From Candidatus Melainabacteria bacterium RIFCSPHIGHO2_02_FULL_34_12 (lineage in GTDB: Bacteria > Cyanobacteriota > Vampirovibrionia > 2-02-FULL-35-15): a DNA stretch of 35,121 nt. Location: assembly GCA_001784555.1 (NCBI GenBank), contig MFRM01000025.1, forward strand, positions 9,225-44,345, in the 5' to 3' direction. The notes beneath the pieces are model-generated. The model was not told where the DNA came from. It ran no database searches and saw nothing but the letters and a program-made list of their open reading frames with translations. Each line of letters begins with the position of its first letter. The first letter of the stretch is position 1. The position numbers and the translations under genes are program-made. Shown here piece after piece: positions 7,650 to 14,868 of this stretch.

Positions 7650-8859
7650 AGTTGAAAAAGAATCTTTAAGCTTCAAGTTAAATAATGATCAGGCATTATT
7701 ACAAAAAACCATTCGAGAAGTAGCTCTTGAAAACTTTAAGGAAAAAGCCAGGGAAATAGATAAATCACATAGATTTCCACGGGAGAACTTTGAGCTTCTT
7801 GCAAAACTTGGAATGACTGGACTGACTATTTCTGAAGAATATGGCGGAGGTAGCATGGACTATGTTTCTTATGCAATTGTTATTGAAGAAATCGCAAAAG
7901 CCTGTGCTACTACTGCAGTAATACTTTCTGTACAGCTTTCATTATGTGCAGCTCCGATTGAAAAATACGGTTCAACTGAGCTTAAAGAAAAGTATTTAAA
8001 AAAACTTGCCCTCGGAGAATATTTAGGAGCTTTTTGTTTATCTGAGCCAGGGAATGGATCTGATGCAGCTGCAATGCTTACAAAAGCAGAAAATAAAGGA
8101 GATTATTATTTACTAAATGGCACTAAAGCATGGGTTACCAACGGCTCTGAAGCAAATGTTTATATAATTCTTGCACAATCCACTCCGGCAGAGACTTTGC
8201 ACGCAACGTCTCTGCCAAAACATAAAGGTGTTTCAGCTTTTATTGTAGAAAAAAATATGCTTGGTGTTTCATTTGGAAAACTTGAAGATAAGCTTGGCAT
8301 TCGTGCCAGTGCAACCTGTCAGGTAAGACTTGATGATGTAAAAGTACCTAAAGAAAATTTGCTCGGTACTGAAGGTGAAGGATTCAAGATTGCTCTTTCT
8401 ACTTTAGATACAGGGAGAATAGGAATTGCAGCACAGGCACTTGGAATTGCACAAGCCAGCTATGATCTTGCCAGCTCATATGCAAAAACCAGAGAAGCCT
8501 TCGGTCAAAAAATCATAAACTTTCAGGCAATTCAATTCATGCTGGTAGACTTAGCATGTGAAGTTGAAGCAGGCAGATTACTCATATATCAGGCTGCACA
8601 TATGAAAGATCAAGGATTAAAATATACTCGTCAAGCAGCAGAAGCAAAATTATTTTGCAGTGAATTAGCGACAAAAGCAGGAAATATAGCCATTCAGATT
8701 CTTGGAGGATATGGATATACCACAGAATATGATGCAGAGAGATATTACCGGGACGCAAAAATTACTGAGATTTATGAAGGCACATCTGAAATACAAAGAC
8801 TGGTTATAGCAGAGAATATAATTAAAGAGATAGGAGAACGTATCGGCGAGCCGGCGTAA
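7633..8859 (+). CDS. Short-chain-type acyl-CoA dehydrogenase, 408 aa
   Basis: This FAD enzyme oxidises acyl-CoA to trans-2-enoyl-CoA in fatty-acid or branched-chain degradation. Visible: LGMTGLTISEEYGG, FCLSEPGNGSDA (substrate/FAD binding), WVTNGSEA, EDKLGIRAS, TREAFGQ, QILGGYGY and ITEIYEGTSEIQRLVIA, where the Glu of YEGTSE is the usual catalytic base. The family normally has 380-400 aa. About ten extra residues (AETLHATSLP) come from a 30-nt palindrome. The last codons and the sequence just beyond carry a direct repeat ATCGGCGA (8842-8849 and 8866-8873), so the C-terminal IGEPA may also be repeat-derived. Chain-length preference is not readable. Confidence 0.94.
   Translation: MQKTVEVEKESLSFKLNNDQALLQKTIREVALENFKEKAREIDKSHRFPRENFELLAKLGMTGLTISEEYGGGSMDYVSYAIVIEEIAKACATTAVILSVQLSLCAAPIEKYGSTELKEKYLKKLALGEYLGAFCLSEPGNGSDAAAMLTKAENKGDYYLLNGTKAWVTNGSEANVYIILAQSTPAETLHATSLPKHKGVSAFIVEKNMLGVSFGKLEDKLGIRASATCQVRLDDVKVPKENLLGTEGEGFKIALSTLDTGRIGIAAQALGIAQASYDLASSYAKTREAFGQKIINFQAIQFMLVDLACEVEAGRLLIYQAAHMKDQGLKYTRQAAEAKLFCSELATKAGNIAIQILGGYGYTTEYDAERYYRDAKITEIYEGTSEIQRLVIAENIIKEIGERIGEPA
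8187..8216. repeat. 30-bp palindrome inserted in the acyl-CoA dehydrogenase gene
   Basis: GGCAGAGACTTTGC, AC, GCAACGTCTCTGCC: 14-bp arms with one mismatch. It is the same family as 3285-3310. It is in frame and falls between the LAQSTP and KHKGVSAF segments, where the family has a variable loop. Confidence 0.85.
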
Positions 8860-8886
8860 CGGTGAATCGGCGATTTATAAACCAAA

Positions 8887-9954
8887 ATGGATTTCCAAAC
8901 TACAGGAGAAATGCCTTATGCAAATTCTTCTCGTACAGAAAAAAAAGCACAAGATTTATTTGAGAGCTTACAAAATTATCTAACTGACATAAAAAAAGAT
9001 AATTCTCTTTTATTTAATACGGGTGAAACTGTTTATATACCTGATATTCACGGTGATTTTGTACATTTGATAATCACTTTATACCGGCATGGACTGCTCG
9101 AAGGCGAGGTTAGCAAACCTCGCTTTCACTTAAGAAACGATCTTAGATATGTTTTCCTGGGTGATTTTTATGACAGAGCTCCTGATGCAGATGTTATAGA
9201 TTATTGGCTCAATCTTCAGATAAAAAATAATTTAGTAATCTATAGATTACTAGGTAATCACGAAATGGCATTTTTTGAAAGAGAGCAAAATGGATACCCT
9301 ATAATTTTTCCATCACAAGATTCCATTAAAGACATAGAAAATAATTTTCAGATAACAGAAGATTTGTTAAAAAATATTGCCGAAGGAAAAATATTGGCAG
9401 CATACGTTGATTGTAATAGTGTTGCACGCAACGCCCCTGCAACGTTATATGTTCATTCTTACGTAATAAACGACGATTATATTGAACTTGGATTAGAACC
9501 TAATTCAGATATTATAAATTTTGCAATTGAATTAAATAAAAGATTAAAACAACATGGAGGACTTGCATACAGCAGATTTCTGGAATGTAAAAATAAGAAT
9601 AAATATGACTGGAAACAAATTATGAAATCTTTTAACGATGATCCATTATTTAATATCTACAAAAATAAAAATGACATTCATACTTCATTTATCTGGCGAA
9701 GGACTGCACTTCCAAGGTTAACTATGTATCCGGCAGAATTAGATGTTGAAATCCCGGATAATGTTTATCAAATAGTGGGACATACTCCTGTATTTTCATT
9801 TAATCTGCCAAACCAATATCCTATAAATAAACCTTTTGTTCTTTCATCAAAAAAAGGTAGCGGAAAAATACAATTCAGCGATGTAGGAATTGGATATTAT
9901 TACAAAGCTGAATTTGAAAGACCAGAAGTTTGTATAAACAAAAACATAACTTAA
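8887..9954 (+). CDS. Metallophosphoesterase, PPP-type Ser/Thr phosphatase-like, 355 aa
   Basis: This is a two-metal phosphoesterase. Metal ligands: D53-x-H55 (IPDIHGD), GDFYDR (92-97), GNHE (123-126), and a late GHTP motif about residue 300. This set fits the PPP/ApaH/PrpE superfamily, so the substrate may be a phosphoprotein or a dinucleotide. The family usually shows GDxVDRG; here it is GDFYDRAPD. Two palindromic insertions lie inside: 9100-9127, between the first two motifs, and a decayed one near 9421-9443. An alternative ATG is at 8911. The gene converges with the alpha/beta hydrolase and their stop codons overlap. The Ser/Thr kinase at 24202 is a conceivable partner, by inference only. 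Confidence 0.85.
   Translation: MDFQTTGEMPYANSSRTEKKAQDLFESLQNYLTDIKKDNSLLFNTGETVYIPDIHGDFVHLIITLYRHGLLEGEVSKPRFHLRNDLRYVFLGDFYDRAPDADVIDYWLNLQIKNNLVIYRLLGNHEMAFFEREQNGYPIIFPSQDSIKDIENNFQITEDLLKNIAEGKILAAYVDCNSVARNAPATLYVHSYVINDDYIELGLEPNSDIINFAIELNKRLKQHGGLAYSRFLECKNKNKYDWKQIMKSFNDDPLFNIYKNKNDIHTSFIWRRTALPRLTMYPAELDVEIPDNVYQIVGHTPVFSFNLPNQYPINKPFVLSSKKGSGKIQFSDVGIGYYYKAEFERPEVCINKNIT
9100..9127. repeat. 28-bp palindromic insertion in the phosphoesterase gene
   Basis: GAAGGCGAGGTT, AGCA, AACCTCGCTTTC: 12-bp arms with one G-T pair. It encodes EGEVSKPRF between the two first metal-binding motifs and keeps the frame. Confidence 0.75.
9421..9443. repeat. Decayed palindromic insertion in the phosphoesterase gene
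   Basis: GTTGCACGCAAC followed by GCCCCTGCAAC matches the right arm of a GCAGGGGCGTTGC-type palindrome. The left arm has diverged. It encodes VARNAPATL in frame. Confidence 0.55.
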
Positions 9955-10706
9955 GCAAATATATCTTTTAAAAATTTAAAATACTCATCATTAAAATACT
10001 CAGACACATCATTATGCCCGGCACCTTTTAGTATTATTAGTTTTTTAGATTCATTTGCTGCAGCAAAAAGCTCATAGGCTTGATTTAGCGGCACTACTTC
10101 ATCATTTGAACCATGACTAATTAATATAGGCACACTAATGTTTTTAATTTTTTCAATTGAATTAAATAAATTATTTTTTATCAATCCAAGAGGTAACATC
10201 GGATAATGACATTTCCCCATGTCCCTTAATGATGTAAATGTAGAAATTACCGATAAAGACTTTATTTTTTTTATGCTTGCAAGCTCAATTGCAACAGCTC
10301 CCCCAAGCGATCTTCCGTACAAAGAAATATTTTCAGGTTTAAAACCTCTTTCTAGCAAATATTCATATACTGAAACTGCATCGACAATTACACCTTCTCT
10401 GCTTGGAATACCTGAACTTTTTCCATAGCCACGATAATCAAAAATAAGAGCATTTATAGAAATGTGCTTCTGGATCCTAACTGCGGCAGGATACCAAGCA
10501 CTGAGGTTTTGTGCATTACCATGAAAATAGATCAATATCTTATCTGTTTTTTCACTTGCAGGGAAAAAATAAGAATGCAGATTTTCGCCGTCAGATGTTT
10601 TAATGAATATTTCTTCGAACTGTATACCTTCATCTTTCGGAGACAAATGATTTCCTTTTATCGGTGCAAATAAAAGCTTGCTGTGTAATGTTTCTACAAG
10701 ATCCAT
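9951..10706 (-). CDS. Alpha/beta hydrolase (ABHD13/Bem46-like), 251 aa
   Basis: This is a serine hydrolase with an intact triad: S133 (GRSLGG), D202 (SHGSNDEVVP) and H231 (GAGHND). YFHGNAQNLSAW supplies the oxyanion-hole strand and FDYRGYGKSSG the following motif; both are typical of the Bem46/ABHD13 group. The substrate is unknown, probably an ester or thioester. No clear signal peptide, so likely cytosolic or membrane-associated. Its ATG directly follows the TAA of the phosphofructokinase gene with no spacer, indicating one operon with coupled translation. Its stop overlaps that of the convergent phosphoesterase gene (9951-9954). Confidence 0.92.
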   Translation of the reverse strand: MDLVETLHSKLLFAPIKGNHLSPKDEGIQFEEIFIKTSDGENLHSYFFPASEKTDKILIYFHGNAQNLSAWYPAAVRIQKHISINALIFDYRGYGKSSGIPSREGVIVDAVSVYEYLLERGFKPENISLYGRSLGGAVAIELASIKKIKSLSVISTFTSLRDMGKCHYPMLPLGLIKNNLFNSIEKIKNISVPILISHGSNDEVVPLNQAYELFAAANESKKLIILKGAGHNDVSEYFNDEYFKFLKDIFA

Positions 10707-11768
10707 TTAAGCTTTTATTTTTGGCTTGATCTTATTAATCTCATTGCCAAAAAATACTCTTGTTTGTTCATATAGTTCTTTATCTATGGTCCTTAATGTA
10801 CCAACTGCATCTTTTATATCCACATCAGTAATTTTTGTCCCTTGAAGAGAAACCATTCTTCCGAATTTTTTCTCGTGAACTAAATCCACTGCAGTCAGTC
10901 CATATCTGGTACCCAACACACGATCATAAGCTGTCGGGGAACCGCCTCGTTGAATATGTCCAAGATTAGTGGATCTGGTTTCAAAACCTGTTTTTACTTC
11001 AATGGCTTTTGCCAAACGTTCGCCAATACCGCCTAACTTAACGTGACCAAAAGCATCTTTTTCTTGATCTTTCAGTATTTCTTCTTTTGCAAATTTTGCA
11101 CCTTCAGCTACTACTAAAATTGCATAACCTGCTTCTTTTTTTCTTGCTTTAATTGCCTCAGCTACTTTATCAATATCAAAATCTTCTTCAGGAATAAGAA
11201 TGTAATCAGCTGCTCCAGCAATCCCACCCATAGTAGCTATCCAGCCTGCATGACGTCCCATTACTTCGAGTACTAAAACTCTGTCATGAGATTTAGCAGT
11301 AGTATGAAGCCTATCCAGTGCATCACAAACTATGGATATGGAAGTATCAAAACCAAAAGTTTGATCCGTAGCATTTAAATCATTATCAATAGTTTTTGGA
11401 ACACAAATAATAGGAGCTTTAAAATCACTACACAGTTTATTAGCAACACCACATGTATCTTCACCGCCAACAGCAATAAGTGCATCAATTTTATTTGCTT
11501 TAAGAGTGTCTATTACTTTTTGCGGACCATTTTCTACCTTATATGGATTGGTTCTTGAGCTTTTTATAATGGTTCCACCCTGATTAAATAGTCCTTCTAC
11601 ATCATTTAAGGTTAGTGGCTTAATTAAATTATTTATGGGTCCTTTCCAGCCGTATAAAAACCCAAATACTTCATCACCGTATTTTTTTATTGCCTGAAAA
11701 ACCACTGCTCTAATAACGTTATTAAGTCCTGGACAGTCACCGCCGCCAGTTAAAATTGCAATTCTCAT
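10707..11768 (-). CDS. Phosphofructokinase, pyrophosphate-type residues, 353 aa
   Basis: This enzyme phosphorylates fructose 6-phosphate to fructose 1,6-bisphosphate. Visible: GGGDCPGLNN (8-17), GGEDT (101-105), PKTIDND (124-130) with the catalytic Asp, MGRHAGWIA and GHIQRGGSPTAYDR. ATP enzymes usually have Gly at the positions of D104 and K125 (GGDGS, PGTIDND). Asp and Lys there are the established mark of pyrophosphate-dependent enzymes (EC 2.7.1.90), so PPi is the likelier donor and the step would be reversible. Good Shine-Dalgarno (GGAGG, about 9 nt before ATG). First gene of a two-gene minus-strand operon with the alpha/beta hydrolase. An ATP enzyme cannot be ruled out without assay. Confidence 0.93.
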   Translation of the reverse strand: MRIAILTGGGDCPGLNNVIRAVVFQAIKKYGDEVFGFLYGWKGPINNLIKPLTLNDVEGLFNQGGTIIKSSRTNPYKVENGPQKVIDTLKANKIDALIAVGGEDTCGVANKLCSDFKAPIICVPKTIDNDLNATDQTFGFDTSISIVCDALDRLHTTAKSHDRVLVLEVMGRHAGWIATMGGIAGAADYILIPEEDFDIDKVAEAIKARKKEAGYAILVVAEGAKFAKEEILKDQEKDAFGHVKLGGIGERLAKAIEVKTGFETRSTNLGHIQRGGSPTAYDRVLGTRYGLTAVDLVHEKKFGRMVSLQGTKITDVDIKDAVGTLRTIDKELYEQTRVFFGNEINKIKPKIKA

Positions 11769-11866
11769 TTATTTTTACCTCCAAAAACCTGTAATATGAT
11801 AGCAAAATATGCCTGTAGAGACATGCCGGTAACTTGTATAGTAAAGATGCCCCAAAGAAATTTTAA

Positions 11867-12067
11867 TTATTTTCTTCTATCCGTCATCTTTAATCGTTTA
11901 ACCATTTTATTTACTTCTGCTTCTACCTTAGGGTCATAGAGTTTATTACATAAAGCATAGCTTAAACCATGTGTTTCCCAAAATCTACGCTCAGCATCTT
12001 CTGACTTAAATTTTTTTGGTATCTGTTCCAAAGACTTAATAATTTTAATTTGTTTTTTCTTTTTCAT
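11867..12067 (-). CDS. BrnA/CopG-like antitoxin, 66 aa
   Basis: The Lys-rich N-terminus is followed by IPKKFKSEDAERRFWETHG, the segment typical of CopG/BrnA-type antitoxins (consensus FKSEEEE..FW..HD). The C-terminus (VEAEVNKMVKRLKMTDRRK) could form the ribbon-helix-helix DNA-binding end but is not a clean match. It lies 14 nt downstream of a short BrnT-like frame on the same strand; toxin-first order is usual for brnTA. It may be an orphan antitoxin now that the toxin gene is cut down. Confidence 0.7.
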   Translation of the reverse strand: MKKKKQIKIIKSLEQIPKKFKSEDAERRFWETHGLSYALCNKLYDPKVEAEVNKMVKRLKMTDRRK

Positions 12068-12081
12068 TTTTTATTATAGAA

Positions 12082-12210
12082 TCACTTTTCGCCTCTAATC
12101 ATATCTCTAACACTAATTACTCTTATTATACTGCCAACCTTTCTCTGGTAAACTCTTTGTCTAATCTTAAATTCATTTCCTTCATCCCATTCAAATTCAA
12201 AATAGTACAT
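12082..12210 (-). pseudogene. BrnT-like toxin remnant, 42 codons
   Basis: The frame begins MYYFEFEWDEGNE, like the BrnT start (FEWDxxKxxxN), then jumps to VGSIIRVISVRDMIRGEK, like the BrnT end (xxIRIISARxAxxxE). The middle half of a normal toxin of about 90 aa is missing, which suggests an internal in-frame deletion. The start codon is uncertain; an overlapping ATG in another frame lies just upstream. Too short to be confidently active. Confidence 0.55.
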
Positions 12211-12290
12211 AAAAGCATACTACCTAACTTTAAATCTTTTTTGTATCAGGTAAAGTATTACCTCTGTACGCATTTATAGGCTCCAACAAA

Positions 12291-12314
12291 AAGCCCCTCA
12301 TCTCTGAGGGGCTT
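12291..12314 (-). terminator. Rho-independent terminator for the 12368-12946 gene
   Basis: AAGCCCCTCA, TCTC, TGAGGGGCTT: 10-bp stem and 4-nt loop. Read on the minus strand it is followed by a T-rich run (TTTTTG counting the stem end), about 55 nt after the stop. Confidence 0.85.
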
Positions 12315-12333
12315 TCTGCAAGGAGGTAAGAGA

Positions 12334-12365
12334 CTGTAGAGGCTTATTACAATAAGCCTCTACAG
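12334..12365. repeat. Palindromic element (perfect 15-bp arms, 2-nt loop)
   Basis: CTGTAGAGGCTTATT, AC, AATAAGCCTCTACAG. It sits between the stop of the 12368-12946 gene and its terminator. It starts with GTAGAGG-type ends like the palindromes in the housekeeping run. Confidence 0.9.
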
Positions 12366-12367
12366 TG

Positions 12368-12946
12368 CTATGAACACACGCCGTCAAAAAACTTTGGATA
12401 TCTTGTAAATAATTCTGCAATCACAGACTCATCGCCATGCTTGCTGATTTCACCATCTGGATGAAGCCAAATCATGCCTTCTTTAGTTTCATTATTTTTG
12501 TTTAACCATGCTGAAAAAACGATTCCGCCGATTTGTTTTTGTTCAATTGAAAATATTGATCCGTTATCTCCAAACAATGTACTGACTCTGTCTCCGTTTG
12601 GTCTGATTTCAACAAAATGTTGGAGGTTTCCTTCCAGTCCATAAAAATAAACTACTTCTGTTTTATCCGGTCTTATTTCATGGCTGCTTGGAAGTCCTGT
12701 ACTATCGCTGGATATGTGATAAAGTTTTGTGCCATTTTCTCTTTCTTCTATTGCTATACTTCTGCCTTCTTCATCTCTAGTAAAAACAACTTTTGTTCCA
12801 TCTTCAGTAACTTTCATCTCAATTCTGTTTCCTTCAGGATCTGTCATAAAAACAGATTCGCCCTTTAAGTGGCTTAATTGAATGACTTTATCTGAAATTT
12901 TAGTCAGTCCACTTAAGCTTCCTGTATTTCTTGTGAGTTCTATCAT
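12368..12946 (-). CDS. Hypothetical protein with YD-like beta repeats, 192 aa
   Basis: Unrecognised. The body is built of short beta-hairpin-like units ending in polar turns: DPEGNRIEMKV, EDGTKVVFTRD, EEGRSIAIEE, ENGTKLYHIS, RPDKTEVVYFY, RPNGDRVSTLF. They resemble the spacing of YD/RHS-type or T-x-x-D/E-G repeats without the diagnostic YD pairs. No signal peptide or membrane segment. Start supported by AAGGAAG 6-7 nt upstream of ATG 12946. It has its own terminator, so it is probably monocistronic. It is divergent from the beta-propeller gene across 279 nt that contain the shared T-tract element. Confidence 0.75.
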   Translation of the reverse strand: MIELTRNTGSLSGLTKISDKVIQLSHLKGESVFMTDPEGNRIEMKVTEDGTKVVFTRDEEGRSIAIEERENGTKLYHISSDSTGLPSSHEIRPDKTEVVYFYGLEGNLQHFVEIRPNGDRVSTLFGDNGSIFSIEQKQIGGIVFSAWLNKNNETKEGMIWLHPDGEISKHGDESVIAELFTRYPKFFDGVCS

Positions 12947-13225
12947 TTATTACTTCCTTTTGTTAACAATTGCTCTTCCTGACAATATAAAGAAAGCTAG
13001 ATTAAATTTTTGATAGCCTGGGGATTTGTTAACCATTCCTTAACTCCCTACATTAAATTTTTTTTATCTTTTGAAGATACCTAGGGTTACAGAAAAGTAA
13101 CAGATGTAACCAAAAGTTTCATATTACAAATTGCATAAACAGTTCTTACTATCTTATTATCTGACTATCTTACTCTGTAAATTCTACTTGCATATCTAAG
13201 GGCAGATTCTTAAAAAGATATAACA

Positions 13226-14863
13226 ATGAATAAAAAAACATTAATTTTCATTTTCATTTCTGCCTTACTTTTTCAATTCCCTGCTGTTTATTCCTCAGAA
13301 GAGACCTGGAAACTTTTATTCCAGCCAAGACAAAGAACAGTAAGAACCATAGGAACATTTAAAGAAAAGATGTTTATTGGCACTGGAAATGGTGTTTTTG
13401 TAAGTAAAGATGACGGTAAAACCTGGGAAGATTTTGGATCTGAAAAGCTCTTAAAAGATGAAGGCGGTAATTCAGTTATTAACTGGATATCTATAGATGA
13501 AGAGGGTGAAAAAATATACATTGCTACAAGCTATGGAGCATATGAATCAAAAATTAATGAACCTAGCTGGAAATTAATTTTTGATGATATAAAAACAGGG
13601 ACTAAAGATGTAAATGCATTCCTAATTCATGGTGAAAATAGCTACTTCTGTACTAATGATGGTTTGTGGTTTTGCAAAGAGACTAATACATGTAAGAGAT
13701 TAAATGAAGGCTTGGAACCAGATAGTATAAGTGGAAATATTTTAGTCAATTATTCACTTAAATATAATAATGATTTATATCTTGCTACGACAAACGGTAT
13801 TTATTACTTTAATCAGAATAAGCTGACATGGGAAAATATTTCTTCTGGAATTAAAAAACTTCCTGATGGAAGAATAAACGCTAAACATCTTTTAATTGAA
13901 AATGATAATGCTTTATGGGCTGCCTCCGGCACTGGAATATATTTAAGCTCTAATTTAGGTCAAAGCTGGGAAGACTTATCTAAAGGAATAGGAAAAAATG
14001 AAGAAGGATATAAACAATGTTATTACCTCTACAAACATCAAAACAATTTATACACAGCCTGTGCCAGCGGAGTTTATCTCTTTAACAGAGATAAGAAATT
14101 GTGGGAAAATATTTCAGATGGAATAAGAACAACAAATAGTTCAAAGAACATATACTGGTTGCATTCATTTAAAGATAATCTTTATGCAGCAACAGATGAG
14201 GGTTTATTTGTACTTTACAATAATAACTCTACGATTTCTAATGAAAAAATAATTTTAAAAGGAAAGATAGAAACTGACTTTGCAAATCTTAAAGAGCTAG
14301 AACCAACAGTTATTGAAGTTCAAAAAAAAGCACTAGAATTTGCATCTCTGCCTACATCGGGTGATTATAAAAGATACAGACTACAGGCAAGGCTAAGAAA
14401 TATAGTTCCAATGATAGGGTTTGATTTGAATTCTACCGGCACCAGCTCTGATTATTATCAATTTGATAAAGGCATAACTTCCGATACATCTTTAAATAAC
14501 GATTTTAATGCAGGAAAAACAAACAGATATCAGTTTGATGGTAGATCATTTAAACAGCTCTCTGTTTTGTGGAATACAAATGAATTTATTTATGACGATG
14601 AGATTAAGGAAATCCTGAACCAGGCAAGACTTACTGCAAATATCCGAGAAAATTTACTGGATGACGTAACCAGAATATATTTCCAGAGAAAGAAATTACA
14701 GCTTGAAAATTTAGCTTACAAGCCTGAAAACAAAAACCCTTCAGAAAAATTAATTAAAGAGCTTGAAATATCTGAATTAACCGGACAGCTGGACTCCCGA
14801 ACTGGAGGATGGTTTTCAAGAGAAATTGAAAAAAGAAAAGAAGGATTATTATCAAAACAATAA
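13226..14863 (+). CDS. Secreted beta-propeller protein (BNR/Ycf48-like), 545 aa
   Basis: An N-terminal signal peptide of about 24 residues (MNKKTLIFIFISALLF.., ending VYS). Residues about 27-335 hold five or six propeller blades, each with a GVFVSKDDGKTWE-like strand: YLSSNLGQSWEDLSKG, YYFNQNKLTWENISSG, YLFNRDKKLWENISDG. These are BNR/Asp-box and Ycf48-type signatures. The C-terminal part (about 370-520) has no recognised domain; segments such as RLQARLRNIVPMIGF suggest amphipathic strands, possibly an outer-membrane anchoring part. The next gene starts 5 nt after the stop, so the two form an operon and may act in one surface assembly. The specific role is unknown. Confidence 0.85.
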   Translation: MNKKTLIFIFISALLFQFPAVYSSEETWKLLFQPRQRTVRTIGTFKEKMFIGTGNGVFVSKDDGKTWEDFGSEKLLKDEGGNSVINWISIDEEGEKIYIATSYGAYESKINEPSWKLIFDDIKTGTKDVNAFLIHGENSYFCTNDGLWFCKETNTCKRLNEGLEPDSISGNILVNYSLKYNNDLYLATTNGIYYFNQNKLTWENISSGIKKLPDGRINAKHLLIENDNALWAASGTGIYLSSNLGQSWEDLSKGIGKNEEGYKQCYYLYKHQNNLYTACASGVYLFNRDKKLWENISDGIRTTNSSKNIYWLHSFKDNLYAATDEGLFVLYNNNSTISNEKIILKGKIETDFANLKELEPTVIEVQKKALEFASLPTSGDYKRYRLQARLRNIVPMIGFDLNSTGTSSDYYQFDKGITSDTSLNNDFNAGKTNRYQFDGRSFKQLSVLWNTNEFIYDDEIKEILNQARLTANIRENLLDDVTRIYFQRKKLQLENLAYKPENKNPSEKLIKELEISELTGQLDSRTGGWFSREIEKRKEGLLSKQ

Positions 14864-14868
14864 TAACC

